This document shows, piece after piece, positions 8,788-17,793 of a DNA stretch of 64,000 nucleotides (the first letter of the stretch is position 1; every line of letters begins with the position of its first letter). The notes under the pieces are model-generated. The model did not search any database. It worked only from the letters and a program-made list of their open reading frames with translations, and had not been told where the DNA came from. The position numbers and the translations under genes were made by a program. Origin of the DNA: Ruminococcus sp. Zagget11 (GTDB lineage Bacteria; Bacillota; Clostridia; Oscillospirales; Ruminococcaceae); the NCBI GenBank assembly GCA_001941135.1, contig MSHL01000024.1:1-64000 (forward strand). Direction: 5' to 3'.

Positions 8788-8841
8788 ATGGAGAAATGCT
8801 TTGCGTGCGATTCGGCACGGGTAATTAAGCTTCTTCTCCAT
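8788..8841 (+). repeat. Inverted repeat between rpsP and khpA
   Basis: ATGGAGAA (8788-8795) pairs with TTCTCCAT (8834-8841), enclosing a smaller GTGC/GCAC hairpin. No strong T-run follows, so it is more likely an mRNA-processing or stability element than a terminator. Confidence 0.45.
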
Positions 8842-8881
8842 TTCCGATTTTTCAAAAATTTAGGCGGAGGAGGCTGTTTTT

Positions 8882-9115
8882 ATGGAAGAACTCCTTATTG
8901 CAATTGCAAAGGGTCTTGTGGAAGACAAGAATGCCATTACGGTTGACAAAGACGCTCCGAATGAGGAAGGAATTGTCGTCTATCATCTCCATGTTGCATC
9001 CGACGATATGGGCAGAGTAATAGGAAAGCAGGGCAAGATTGCCAGAGCTATCCGTGTTGTAATGCGCGCCGGTGCGGGAAGAATTAACGAAAGGATTATG
9101 GTTGAGATAGACTGA
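8882..9115 (+). CDS. khpA: KH-domain RNA-binding protein KhpA (YlqC)
   Basis: 77 residues. A type II KH fold with the GxxG-bearing segment VIGKQGKIARAIRVVMRAG near 43-61. KhpA pairs with KhpB/Jag and binds many small RNAs and mRNAs, affecting cell length and division in streptococci. The gene sits between rpsP and rimM, its conserved location. GGAGGAGG precedes the ATG. Confidence 0.95.
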   Translation: MEELLIAIAKGLVEDKNAITVDKDAPNEEGIVVYHLHVASDDMGRVIGKQGKIARAIRVVMRAGAGRINERIMVEID

Positions 9116-9164
9116 TTTTATCCGAACCTATATTATATTGCGGCAATTGATGTATTGTCTGCAG

Positions 9165-9198
9165 TCGGCATTGCTCTTGCGGTATTGCCGATTTTTTT
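9165..9198 (+). terminator. Internal intrinsic terminator/attenuator between khpA and rimM
   Basis: TCGGCA (9165-9170) pairs with TGCCGA (9186-9191), followed by seven T. It would reduce transcription into rimM-trmD. Confidence 0.6.
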
Positions 9199-9225
9199 AT
9201 CCTTTTAAGAGAGGAAATGGTATTT

Positions 9226-9726
9226 ATGAAGCAATTTCTCGAAACCGGAAAGATAGTTGCGGTTCAGGGACTTAAAGGCGAGGTTCGCGCAGAGGCATGG
9301 TGCGACAGTCCGGATTTTCTGTGCGGATTTGACACACTGTATTTCAACAAGGGAAAAGTCCCTGTAACTATACAGTATGCAAGACCCCACAAGAATATAG
9401 TTATTATGAAAATAGAGGGAATAGATACACCCGAAGCGGCGAATGAGCTGCGGGGAAAGGTGCTTTACATGGACAGGGACGATGTGGAGCTTGAGGAGGG
9501 CTGCTACTTTGTTCAGGATCTTATCGGTCTTGAAGTGGTTGACAATGAGGACGGCACGGTTTACGGCACATTGTCGCAGGTCACATCTACAGGCGCAAAC
9601 GATGTTTACCATGTGAAAAAGGACGGTAAGGAGTGGCTCATACCCGCTATTCCCGATGTTATCATGAAAACGGATATAGAGAACGGGCAGCTGCTTATAC
9701 ACAAAATGGAAGGTTTGTTTGAATGA
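9226..9726 (+). CDS. rimM: Ribosome maturation factor RimM
   Basis: 166 residues. The N-terminal beta-barrel has ETGKIVAVQGLKGEVRAEAW and the PRC-barrel half has YFVQDLIGLEVVDNEDG, THEN a V-KDGKEWLIPAIPDVI core and a YLIHK-like end. It binds S19 and assists 30S head assembly. The ATG at 9226 follows GAGG by eleven bases; the ATG at 9217 would sit on top of that site. Its end overlaps trmD by four bases (ATGA), so the two are translationally coupled. Confidence 0.95.
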   Translation: MKQFLETGKIVAVQGLKGEVRAEAWCDSPDFLCGFDTLYFNKGKVPVTIQYARPHKNIVIMKIEGIDTPEAANELRGKVLYMDRDDVELEEGCYFVQDLIGLEVVDNEDGTVYGTLSQVTSTGANDVYHVKKDGKEWLIPAIPDVIMKTDIENGQLLIHKMEGLFE

Positions 9727-10427
9727 GAATAGATATTGCGACGCTTTTTCCCGATATGTGTGAAGCAGTGCTTGGGGAAAGTATAATAGGCAGAGCCAGA
9801 AAAGCGGGAAAAATCGAGATTTATACCCATCAAATCCGCGATTATACCACCGATAAGCACCGCAGGGTTGATGATATACCTTATGGCGGCGGCATGGGAA
9901 TGGTTATGCAGGCGGATCCCATTTATCGCTGCTATCTTGCCGTTACGGAAAAAATGTCGGAAAAGCCCCATGTAATATATATGTCGCCAAAAGGAACTGT
10001 CTTTACCCAGCAAAAGGCGGTTGAGCTTGTGGAAAAGGAGAATATTTTTGTACTCTGCGGGCACTATGAGGGTGTGGATCAGAGAATTATTGATAAAATC
10101 GTAGATGAGGAAATATCTATAGGCGATTATGTCCTTACGGGAGGAGAGTTGCCTGCACTTGTCATGTGCGATGCAATTGCAAGAATGTGTGACGGAGTTC
10201 TTTCAAGTGAAATTTGCTTTGAGGAGGAGAGCCACTATGACGGCTTGCTGGAGTATCCCCATTATACCCGACCGGAGGTATGGGACGGCAGAACGGTTCC
10301 TTCTGTGCTGCTGACAGGTCATCATAAAAATATTGAAAATTGGCGGCATAGTGAGTCTTTAAAAATCACCGCGCAAAGACGGCCTGATATGCTGGCGAAA
10401 TATTTTGACAAGTCGGACAAAGCTTAA
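9723..10427 (+). CDS. trmD: tRNA (guanine-37-N1)-methyltransferase TrmD
   Basis: 234 residues. SPOUT fold with the TrmD markers RIDIATLFPDM, DDIPYGGGMGMVMQADPI near 50, FVLCGHYEGVDQRIID near 110 and SIGDYVLTGGELPA near 133, which form the trefoil-knot SAM site. It makes m1G37 in tRNAs and prevents frameshifting. It is last in the operon; rplS, which often follows in Firmicutes, is not here. Confidence 0.96.
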   Translation: MRIDIATLFPDMCEAVLGESIIGRARKAGKIEIYTHQIRDYTTDKHRRVDDIPYGGGMGMVMQADPIYRCYLAVTEKMSEKPHVIYMSPKGTVFTQQKAVELVEKENIFVLCGHYEGVDQRIIDKIVDEEISIGDYVLTGGELPALVMCDAIARMCDGVLSSEICFEEESHYDGLLEYPHYTRPEVWDGRTVPSVLLTGHHKNIENWRHSESLKITAQRRPDMLAKYFDKSDKA

Positions 10428-10633
10428 CATAAATTTCGTAAAAATATTTTTTGTAAACTTACATTCTATAATTTTTTAATGATAATCTGTTATTTTGCAT
10501 ATAAATCTGTGTTGAAACTTGTATAAGTCTAATAAAATTCGTTATTTTAAACAAATAAGAGGAAAAAAAAACAGCCCGGATAATTCAAAAAGCAGAAATT
10601 TTGCTTAAAATCAACTTAAATCATATTTTTCCG

Positions 10634-10662
10634 TTGACTACCGCAAAATTTAACTGTATAAT
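10634..10662 (+). promoter_or_regulatory. Promoter of the HPr gene
   Basis: TTGACT (10634-10639) and TATAAT (10657-10662), spacer 17, 63 bases before the ATG. The 10428-10633 stretch is very AT-rich and shows no gene. Confidence 0.7.
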
Positions 10663-10725
10663 AAATACATAGCTTATTAAAGCGTATCATATGAGCCAGG
10701 CTATTTGAGAATAGGAGAGAGTTTT

Positions 10726-10998
10726 ATGTTATTTAAAGATGTTATGGTTCAGAACCAGGTAGGTTTGCACGCACGTCCTGCTACATTCTTTATCCAGAAA
10801 GCAAATGAATTTAAATCATCTATTTGGATTGAGAAAGAGGAAAGAAGAGTAAACGCTAAGTCCCTCCTCGGTGTTCTTTCTTTGGGTATCGTTGGCGGTA
10901 CACAGATCAGAATAATCGCTGACGGCGCTGACGAAGAAGATGCGGTTGCCGGTCTCACAGAGCTTGTTGACAGCGGTTTTGCTGAAGAATGCAGATAA
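10726..10998 (+). CDS. HPr family phosphocarrier protein
   Basis: 90 residues. The active-site His15 is in GLHARPATFF and the regulatory Ser46 in NAKSLLGVLSLG, so both the PTS phosphotransfer and the HPr-kinase/CcpA signalling sites are present; this argues for a true HPr rather than Crh. The ATG at 10726 follows AGGAGA; an earlier in-frame start at 10705 lacks a site. It has its own promoter and terminator, and no other PTS gene is in the window. Confidence 0.9.
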   Translation: MLFKDVMVQNQVGLHARPATFFIQKANEFKSSIWIEKEERRVNAKSLLGVLSLGIVGGTQIRIIADGADEEDAVAGLTELVDSGFAEECR

Positions 10999-11020
10999 AC
11001 GTTCTTTGTTTATTTCTAAT

Positions 11021-11055
11021 GCAGTCTGAATTTATGTTCGGACTGCTTTTATTTT
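11021..11055 (+). terminator. Terminator after the HPr gene
   Basis: GCAGTCTGAA (11021-11030) pairs with TTCGGACTGC (11037-11046) with one G-U pair, followed by a T-rich tail. Confidence 0.8.
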
Positions 11056-11197
11056 TCAGCACTTTTTTGCATAATTCACAAAAAATTAACACAAATAATC
11101 ATAATGTATGATAAAATTATATATGTATTGATAGCTTCAGATTTTATGCTACAGGCAGATACATCTGATTTTTGTAAATGAAAGGATGACGCAGAAA

Positions 11198-12283
11198 ATG
11201 TCGAGCAGGCTTTTTCAGGAACTTATTCATCAAATGCGTGACACTATGGATTGCACCATAGGTGTTGTAGATACGACAGCTGCCATTATTGCTTGCAGCG
11301 ATTTAACAAAGATAGGAACTACCAACGATTTTGTTTCCCTTGATCTCAGCGATTCACATGATATATTTGTCAGGGATGGATATACTTATAAGCCTTTCGG
11401 ATCCCATATAAAGCCGGATTACGCCGTCTTTGTCGAGGGTACCGATGATACTGCTGCCAAGTATGCGAATATTCTCTCGATTACTCTTTCCAGCATAAAG
11501 CAGTATTACGATGAAAAGTATGACAGAAATAATTTTATCAAGAATGTCGTGCTTGATAACGTTCTTCCCGAAGATATCGTGGTAAAGGCAAGGGAACTGC
11601 ACTTCAATTCCGATGTCAGCCGTGTGGTATTCCTGATAAGAATCCTTTCTGCGAATGATGTTTCCGCATATGACGTTATACAAAACCTCTTTCCCGATAA
11701 GACCAAGGACTTTGTGTTCAATATTACCGAGAGCGATATCGTTCTCGTAAAAGAGATAAAGAATAATGTTGAGTCAAAAGATCTTGAAAAGCTGGCAAGA
11801 TCGGTTTCCGATACGCTTTCCAGTGAGTTCTATACGAGAGTAAGTGTCGGTATAGGTACTGCGGTTGTCGGCGTTAAGGATCTCGCGCGTTCGTTTAAGG
11901 AGGCTCAGACCGCTCTTGAGGTCGGCAAGGTATTTGATACGGATAAGGTTATAGTTTCCTATGACAATCTGGGTATTGCCCGCCTTATTTATCATCTGCC
12001 CACAACTCTGTGTGAAACCTTCCTGCAGGAGGTTTTCAAGAAAGGGTCTATCGATTCTCTTGACCATGAAACACTGTTTACCATTCAGAAATTCTTTGAG
12101 AACAATCTCAATGTTTCGGAAACGTCAAGAAAGCTTTTTGTTCACAGAAATACTCTTGTATACAGACTTGAAAAAATCAAGAAGCTTACAGGTCTTGATT
12201 TGAGAGAGTTTGACCATGCAATAATCTTCAAAATTGCGCTTATGGTAAAGAAATACCTTTCTGCCAATCCAACAAAATTCTGA
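11198..12283 (+). CDS. PucR/CdaR-type helix-turn-helix regulator
   Basis: 361 residues. The N-terminal 110 residues resemble a sugar-diacid-type sensor (MDCTIGVVDTTAAIIACSD). A GGDEF-like regulator domain in the middle includes SVGIGTAVVGVKDLARSFKEAQTALEVG. The C-terminal PucR HTH reads NNLNVSETSRKLFVHRNTLVYRLEKIKKLTGLDLREFDHAI. Ligand and targets are unknown. The ATG at 11198 is preferred over 11186 because AAAGG abuts the latter. It lies between the HPr gene and ftsE with its own end structure. Confidence 0.85.
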   Translation: MSSRLFQELIHQMRDTMDCTIGVVDTTAAIIACSDLTKIGTTNDFVSLDLSDSHDIFVRDGYTYKPFGSHIKPDYAVFVEGTDDTAAKYANILSITLSSIKQYYDEKYDRNNFIKNVVLDNVLPEDIVVKARELHFNSDVSRVVFLIRILSANDVSAYDVIQNLFPDKTKDFVFNITESDIVLVKEIKNNVESKDLEKLARSVSDTLSSEFYTRVSVGIGTAVVGVKDLARSFKEAQTALEVGKVFDTDKVIVSYDNLGIARLIYHLPTTLCETFLQEVFKKGSIDSLDHETLFTIQKFFENNLNVSETSRKLFVHRNTLVYRLEKIKKLTGLDLREFDHAIIFKIALMVKKYLSANPTKF

Positions 12284-12329
12284 TTATTGGATGTATTTGA
12301 AATAATGCTTGAAAAATCGGCATATTATT

Positions 12330-12360
12330 GGGGGCAGTATTTTTGCTGTCCTCTTGCTAT
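12330..12360 (+). terminator. Possible terminator after the PucR-type gene
   Basis: GGGGGCAG (12330-12337) pairs with CTGTCCTC (12346-12353), including G-U pairs, followed by TTGCTATTTT. The T tract is weak. Confidence 0.4.
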
Positions 12361-12442
12361 TTTATGTGCATTTGCTATTTTGCATAGTATATTAGTGTAC
12401 AGAAGAATTTTTATTGTGCATGTTTAATAGGCGGTGAAATAA

Positions 12443-13135
12443 TTGGTAGAACTTAAGAATGCTTCTGTCACCTATTCCAACGGTGTGCGCGCCCTTGAGG
12501 ATGTATCGCTTACCGTAAACGATGGTGAATTTGCATTTGTTGTGGGAGAATCGGGTGCAGGAAAAAGTACGCTTATAAAGCTTTTGCTGAGGGAGGTTGA
12601 ATCCGATTTACCCGAACAGGGACAGAAGCCCTCTGTGGTCAAGGTCAACGGCTTTGATCTCAATAAGCTGCGACCCAAGGAAATACCTATGCTCCGAAGG
12701 ACAATTGGTTTTGTCTTTCAGGACTTTAAGCTGATAGATAATATTAACGTTAAGGAGAATATTGCTTTTGTACTGCGCTGTGTAGATGCTCCCGAAAAAT
12801 ATATCAGAAAGAGAATTTATACTATTTTCGGACTTTTGGGAATGAGTGAGGACAAGCTCAAATGCTATCCCCATGAGCTTTCGGGCGGCGAGCAGCAGCG
12901 TGTTGCCATTGCGAGAGCACTTGTAAACGACCCACAGCTTATTATAGCCGATGAACCGACAGGAAACCTTGACCCCCATACATCATTGGAGATTGTCCGT
13001 CTGCTCAAGGATATAAACAAGCGCGGAAATACCACTGTCCTTATGGTTACTCACGAACATTCGCTTGTCCAAAAGGTTGGCGGACGAGTTATAAATATCA
13101 GGCAGGGCAAGGTTGATTTCGATGGAGTAATATAA
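12443..13135 (+). CDS. ftsE: Cell division ATP-binding protein FtsE
   Basis: 230 residues. ABC ATPase with Walker [16 protein letters not shown] near 34, Q-loop FVFQDFKLI, signature [15 protein letters not shown] and Walker [14 protein letters not shown]. The start is a TTG at 12443 behind AGGCGGTG; the protein begins [17 protein letters not shown], the usual FtsE N-terminus. With FtsX it forms the membrane machine that gates peptidoglycan hydrolases at the septum or side wall. ftsX follows after 40 bases. Confidence 0.95.
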   Translation: MVELKNASVTYSNGVRALEDVSLTVNDGEFAFVVGESGAGKSTLIKLLLREVESDLPEQGQKPSVVKVNGFDLNKLRPKEIPMLRRTIGFVFQDFKLIDNINVKENIAFVLRCVDAPEKYIRKRIYTIFGLLGMSEDKLKCYPHELSGGEQQRVAIARALVNDPQLIIADEPTGNLDPHTSLEIVRLLKDINKRGNTTVLMVTHEHSLVQKVGGRVINIRQGKVDFDGVI

Positions 13136-13175
13136 ATTAGTTTGACGGCAGGCGAAAGGAAATGAATGTATAATT

Positions 13176-14081
13176 ATGAGATTCAGCAATTTCAGTTACC
13201 TTGTCAGACAGGGTGCAAGGAATATATGGAGCAACCGCATTATGTCGTTCGCTTCGTTTTGTATATTGACAGTTTCATTGCTTATGATAGGTTTTTCGCT
13301 GCTCTTTTCGGCTAATATTGACCTTATGATAGGCGATATTGAATCGAAAAACGAGGTTATTGTTTTCCTTGAGGATGACACCACAGATGAATACATTGAC
13401 GAAATGAAGCAAAAACTAAAAAGCACGGAAAATGTAAGCAGTGTTGTTTTTTATTCAAAGGAAGAGGCATTTGAGGATTTGAAGGCTGATATGACCGATG
13501 CGGAGGAAATATTCAGCTATCTCGGTGATGAAAGTCCTTTGCCCGATGCGTTTAAAATCAAGATTGACGATCTTGAACGTATGAGCAGTACGCTTATGAT
13601 TATAAACGGCTTTGAGCATATTGAAAACGTGAAAGCACCATATGATTTTGTAAATGTGCTTACGGGACTTCAGTCCGTTGTAACGGTGGTTACAGTTGTT
13701 TTACTGACGGCTTTGCTCGTGGTAAGCCTTGTTATCGTCACAAATACAAATCACGCCAGTGTTGATTTCCGAAAGAAGGAAATACATATCATGCGTTTTG
13801 TCGGTGCTACCAATTTTTTTATAAAGGTGCCTTTCTTTATTGAGGGTTTCCTTTTGGGGCTTCTTTCGGGCGGCGCGGCTCTGCTTATCACATGGCTTGG
13901 CTACGACAGACTGGTAAACGTTCTGTCGGAGGAAACCACACTTTTCAGCACTCTCGGTATAAGCGGATTTATACCCACAAGCAGCTTTGTCACCTATGCG
14001 GCAATACTTTATCTGCTTGCGGGAACACTTTTCAGTTCAATAAGTACAGTTATCAGCACACAACGTTACGTTAAGGTTTAA
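13176..14081 (+). CDS. ftsX: Cell division protein FtsX
   Basis: 301 residues. Four membrane segments at about 20-42, 165-190, 220-245 and 270-292, with an extracellular loop between the first two of roughly 120 residues (VIVFLEDDTTDEYIDEMKQKLK onward), as in permease-type FtsX. The VDFRKKEIHIMRFVGATNFFIKVPFFIEG stretch is the conserved cytoplasmic coupling helix region. It relays FtsE ATP hydrolysis to an extracellular hydrolase, most likely the M23 peptidase encoded next. Confidence 0.94.
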   Translation: MRFSNFSYLVRQGARNIWSNRIMSFASFCILTVSLLMIGFSLLFSANIDLMIGDIESKNEVIVFLEDDTTDEYIDEMKQKLKSTENVSSVVFYSKEEAFEDLKADMTDAEEIFSYLGDESPLPDAFKIKIDDLERMSSTLMIINGFEHIENVKAPYDFVNVLTGLQSVVTVVTVVLLTALLVVSLVIVTNTNHASVDFRKKEIHIMRFVGATNFFIKVPFFIEGFLLGLLSGGAALLITWLGYDRLVNVLSEETTLFSTLGISGFIPTSSFVTYAAILYLLAGTLFSSISTVISTQRYVKV

Positions 14082-14108
14082 GGCTATTGTCGGAAAGGAT
14101 TGGTTGTT

Positions 14109-15488
14109 ATGAACAGGAAAAGTGTGTTCATGAAAATGACTGCCGTAAGTGCCGCCATTGTATTTTCGTTAAGCTTCTTTTCAGGAATAGATACCAACGC
14201 TATATATGAGGATGAAATATATGCGCTGGAGCAGCAGATGGATGATATTGCCGCGCGGCGGGCAGAGGTTGAAAGCCTTTTAAGTGAATATGAGGATAAT
14301 GTAGAGGAGCAGGAAGCATATCTCGCTTATTACGATGAAAAAATGAGCCTGCAGGAGCAGGAAATCAGCAACGTCAAGGAGCAGATTGAACTCCTTAACG
14401 AGGAGATCAGCGACCTTGAGGTGCAGATAGCCGATAAAGAGGCGGAGCTTGAGCAGGACATTGAGGACTTCAAACAGCGACTGCGCTCAATGTATATGTC
14501 AGGCAATGACAGCCTTGCATCTGTACTGACGGGAGCAACGGATTTCTATGATATACTTGCCAGAATGGAGCTTATACAAAGGGTTTCCAAGCATGACAAT
14601 GAGATGATAGACGAGCTTACCGCAAAAATAACATCACTTAATGAGGATAAGGAATCCCTTGAGGCTGCAAAAAATGATGCCGAGGAGAAAAAGGCAGAGC
14701 AGGAGCAGATACTTGCGGATCTGCGTGAAACCTATCAAAATCACAGTGAAACCAAAGCATGGTATGAGGCGCAGGCTGCAGGTCAGGCTGCTAAGACAGA
14801 TGAAATGAAAGCAGAGGAAGCCCAAGCGGAGGAAGAATTGCAGGCATATATCCGTTTACAGCAGGAGGAGCTGGAAAGACAGCGCCAGGAAGAAGAGGAA
14901 AGAAAACGTAAGGAAGAGGAAGAACGTAAGCGTCAGGAGGAAGAGGAGCGTAAGCGTCAAGAGGAGCTGGCTGCACAGCAGAATCAGTCTGATGATACGG
15001 AGGACACTTCCACTGAAAGTACGACCGACACCTCATCCGGTGACAGCTCTTCGGGTTCGACATCCTCGTCTGCATCTTCAAGCGGATTTATTTGGCCTTG
15101 TCCCAATGTGCTCAACTATACCGATACATATGGCTATCGTACGATCGATGAAGAGGGCGGTGCCAGCGATTTCCACAAGGGAATTGATATAACAAAGCCG
15201 GGCTGCTACGGTGAAACTATTGTTGCGTCCGCAGCGGGTACGGTTATTCAGGCATCTGATATGGGTAACGGCTACGGAAACTGTGTAATTATCGATCACG
15301 GCAACGGAATATCCGCGCTGTATGCCCATATGTCGTCCTGTGCCGTAAGTGTTGGAGATTATGTAAGTCAGGGTCAGACCATAGGCTACATAGGTTCGAC
15401 AGGCTATGCATACGGAAATCACTGTCACTTTGAGGTGCGTGTAAACGGTCAGCACACAGACCCGTTTAATTATGTCAGCTGTTATTGA
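14109..15488 (+). CDS. Secreted coiled-coil M23 peptidase, EnvC-like partner of FtsEX
   Basis: 459 residues. Signal peptide about 1-31 (AAIVFSLSFFSG). A long coiled coil covers about 35-250, ending in an RQEEEERKR-rich repeat near 255-290; a Ser/Thr linker follows near 295-325. The LytM/M23 domain has all zinc and catalytic residues: FHKGIDI (HxxxD), YAHM and HCHF (HxH). Thus, unlike E. coli EnvC, it should cleave peptidoglycan cross-bridges itself. GGAAAGGA lies nine bases before the ATG at 14109. Position after ftsEX points to it as their target. Confidence 0.92.
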   Translation: MNRKSVFMKMTAVSAAIVFSLSFFSGIDTNAIYEDEIYALEQQMDDIAARRAEVESLLSEYEDNVEEQEAYLAYYDEKMSLQEQEISNVKEQIELLNEEISDLEVQIADKEAELEQDIEDFKQRLRSMYMSGNDSLASVLTGATDFYDILARMELIQRVSKHDNEMIDELTAKITSLNEDKESLEAAKNDAEEKKAEQEQILADLRETYQNHSETKAWYEAQAAGQAAKTDEMKAEEAQAEEELQAYIRLQQEELERQRQEEEERKRKEEEERKRQEEEERKRQEELAAQQNQSDDTEDTSTESTTDTSSGDSSSGSTSSSASSSGFIWPCPNVLNYTDTYGYRTIDEEGGASDFHKGIDITKPGCYGETIVASAAGTVIQASDMGNGYGNCVIIDHGNGISALYAHMSSCAVSVGDYVSQGQTIGYIGSTGYAYGNHCHFEVRVNGQHTDPFNYVSCY

Positions 15489-15503
15489 TGACGGAGGGAT
15501 AGT

Positions 15504-16721
15504 TTGAACAAAAAAATTTCTTTGGGGATAACCTTGGGATTGATGGCGATAACGGCGGCGATTACATTTATAATCACCGGAAACCTATCCTTGGAAATGT
15601 TCAACAGTAAAATAAAAAGCGTCAGTGAAAAGCAGGAAATATACAGTAAGCTTTCCGAAATCGATACGTATATACGTGCCCACTGCCTTGACAGCATTGA
15701 TGAAACAGCCCTCATTGACGGCATGATTTCAGGGTATGTTGAGGGGCTTGGCGATCCTTATGCCGAGTATATAACTGCGGAGGAAAGCGCGCGGCGCGCA
15801 GAGCTTCAAACGGGTGTCAGCGTAAGTCTTGGCTTTGATTATGAAAAAAGCAGCGGCAGATATATAACCATCACATCTGTTTCTCCCCAGTCTTCGGCGG
15901 AGGAGGAGGGACTGATGTCGGGGGATATTATCACTGCCGTAAATGATATAGATGTTCTTGCATATGAGGGCGGCTATGACGAGGCGATAAAGCAGTTTGA
16001 CTGTACTGTCGGAACTACCGTTAAGCTGTATGTAAGACGAGTAGGCGATGATAACAGAACCAATTTCATAAGATATACCGTTACCGCCGAAAATTCGGAA
16101 AAAATCACGGTAACAGGTCGGCTTATCGATTCGGCGGGATATGTCAGAATAACCGATTTTACCGATAAAACGGAGTCACAGCTTAAGGCTGTACTTGATG
16201 AGCTTATATCCTCAGGCGCACTTTCGCTTATATTTGATGTAAGGGGCTGTTCAAGTACAAATATAAGCGCACTTGAAGCAAGCCTTGACCATATACTCGG
16301 TGCAGGTGAGATTGTTAAGGCGTATTACGCTGACGGAACAGTTGAAACGGTTGTTACCTGTACGGAAGCAGAAAAGATAACCCTGCCTATGGCTGTACTT
16401 GTTACCCAGACCACATCGGACTGCGGTGAGCTTTTCGCCTTTGCGCTCAGGGACAATGCAGGTGCCCAGTGTGTGGGAAAAACCACAGCCGGTCACGGAT
16501 ATCTGCGTTCAAGCTATAAATGCTCGGACGGGTCGGTTATAATTTTTTCATCGGCTGTGCTGCAGACCTCAGGAAGTGCGGATTTTGACGGTGAGGGTCT
16601 TCATCCTCAATATGATGTTTCACTGCCCGATAATTTTGATCTTAACAATGTTTCCGAAGAAGCGCAGCTTATGACTGATACTCAGCTTATAAAGGCGCTT
16701 GAAATAACAGCTTCAGAATAG
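15504..16721 (+). CDS. S41-family (CtpA-like) protein with altered catalytic positions
   Basis: 405 residues, TTG start behind GGAGGG. An N-terminal membrane anchor (about 5-28) is followed by a helical region, a PDZ domain (about 95-170, with ITSVSPQSSAEEEGLMSGDIITAV) and an S41 core. CtpB/Prc use a Ser in SASxSE and a Lys in FGKGxxQ. Here the matching stretches read TTSDCGELF and AGHGYLR, so by ungapped alignment Lys is His, Gln is Arg and Ser is displaced by one. It may be a non-catalytic or divergent member. It follows the M23 gene by 15 bases. Confidence 0.85.
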   Translation: MNKKISLGITLGLMAITAAITFIITGNLSLEMFNSKIKSVSEKQEIYSKLSEIDTYIRAHCLDSIDETALIDGMISGYVEGLGDPYAEYITAEESARRAELQTGVSVSLGFDYEKSSGRYITITSVSPQSSAEEEGLMSGDIITAVNDIDVLAYEGGYDEAIKQFDCTVGTTVKLYVRRVGDDNRTNFIRYTVTAENSEKITVTGRLIDSAGYVRITDFTDKTESQLKAVLDELISSGALSLIFDVRGCSSTNISALEASLDHILGAGEIVKAYYADGTVETVVTCTEAEKITLPMAVLVTQTTSDCGELFAFALRDNAGAQCVGKTTAGHGYLRSSYKCSDGSVIIFSSAVLQTSGSADFDGEGLHPQYDVSLPDNFDLNNVSEEAQLMTDTQLIKALEITASE

Positions 16722-16732
16722 GAGATGCAGTA

Positions 16733-17080
16733 ATGGATACCGGTATTGTTCTGCTTGATGATTACGGTTGGCTTTATATTGTTTTTCTTGCCCTTATAGT
16801 GGGCGGCGTTGTGCTTAATGTGATAAGTACCGTTCGCGTATTGAAAAAGGGGGGCGGCGAGCTGCGTGACTATGCCGATGTATTCATCAAATATATGACA
16901 ATTGCATTTATGTTCATAATAGGTGCATGGTGTATGATAAACGTTATCACTCCCGATTACGACATTGTCACGGTGCTTGTTCACCTTATCATAGGGCTTG
17001 CGGTAATTGGCGACGGCATTTTTTCACTTATTGTCAAGCTTAAGTATAAAACCAAATCGCAAAAGGGACGGAGATTATAA
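16733..17080 (+). CDS. Small membrane protein of unknown function, three membrane segments
   Basis: 115 residues. Hydrophobic stretches at about 12-34 (IVFLALIVGGVVLNVIS), 50-70 and 78-100; the tail is Lys/Arg-rich, placing it inside. I do not recognise the family. AGGAG precedes the ATG. It is wedged between the S41 and the 233-residue unknown, with 11 and 0 bases between, so it belongs to the ftsEX operon and may act in envelope growth. Confidence 0.7.
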   Translation: MDTGIVLLDDYGWLYIVFLALIVGGVVLNVISTVRVLKKGGGELRDYADVFIKYMTIAFMFIIGAWCMINVITPDYDIVTVLVHLIIGLAVIGDGIFSLIVKLKYKTKSQKGRRL

Positions 17081-17782
17081 GTGAAAATAAAGAAATCCTC
17101 CGATAAAGTGTCGCTTTTGCGTCAGCTGCTCACCGTAAAGGGTAAATTTTCCGAATCCTTTGCACTGGTTGCAGGTGAGGGATACAGCGACAGGTATATG
17201 GATCAGCTTAGGACTGAGTTGTCCTCCTGCAGCAGAAAGAGGGATATTGCCCAAGGACAGTCGCTTCTTGCACAGGCTATGCTGTTCAGAGGCGAGCTGC
17301 GCGGCGCATATGAGCAATTTGAGGCTGTTGACATAAAGCTTGTGCCAAAGGAAATGAGGGGCGTTTTTGCCGCAAATTATCTTATGTGCGTCTTTTTCCT
17401 TGGTAAGACCGGTAGGGTAAAGCAGCTCTACAGAGAGCTTAATGAATGGCTTTTAAGCGAAAATACGCCTCAAATGAGACGCTCCGTGGGTATTAACGAA
17501 TATATAGAAGGGCGATATGAAAACGCGGTTACGGTTTTTGTAAAGCTGCTTGAATTTTCCGATCCGAAAGCTACGCTTTTTATAGATTATTGTCTTGTAC
17601 GCTCAATGCTGGCACTGGATATGTACGGTGAGGCTGCGGAGCTTGCGGATAAAGGCTTTTCAAGGTATAACGGCAGAAAGGAAATTACCGCCGAAATAAA
17701 TAAATTACGAAACCGTATTTCAGCGGGGCAAAGGCAAAACGGAAATTACCGAAAGGGCGATAAGAAAAAGCGCCGTAAATAG
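17081..17782 (+). CDS. Cytosolic helical-repeat protein of unknown function
   Basis: 233 residues, GTG start behind GGACGGAG and directly after the previous stop. It looks like a TPR-type helical repeat: SLLAQAMLFRGELRGAYEQFEAVD, then MCVFFLGKTGRVKQLYRELNEWL, then YIEGRYENAVTVFVKLLE, then MLALDMYGEAAELADKGF. The tail is strongly basic. No signal peptide or membrane segment. The family is not recognised; location suggests a scaffold for the neighbouring membrane proteins. Confidence 0.65.
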   Translation: MKIKKSSDKVSLLRQLLTVKGKFSESFALVAGEGYSDRYMDQLRTELSSCSRKRDIAQGQSLLAQAMLFRGELRGAYEQFEAVDIKLVPKEMRGVFAANYLMCVFFLGKTGRVKQLYRELNEWLLSENTPQMRRSVGINEYIEGRYENAVTVFVKLLEFSDPKATLFIDYCLVRSMLALDMYGEAAELADKGFSRYNGRKEITAEINKLRNRISAGQRQNGNYRKGDKKKRRK

Positions 17783-17793
17783 GGGTGCTATAA

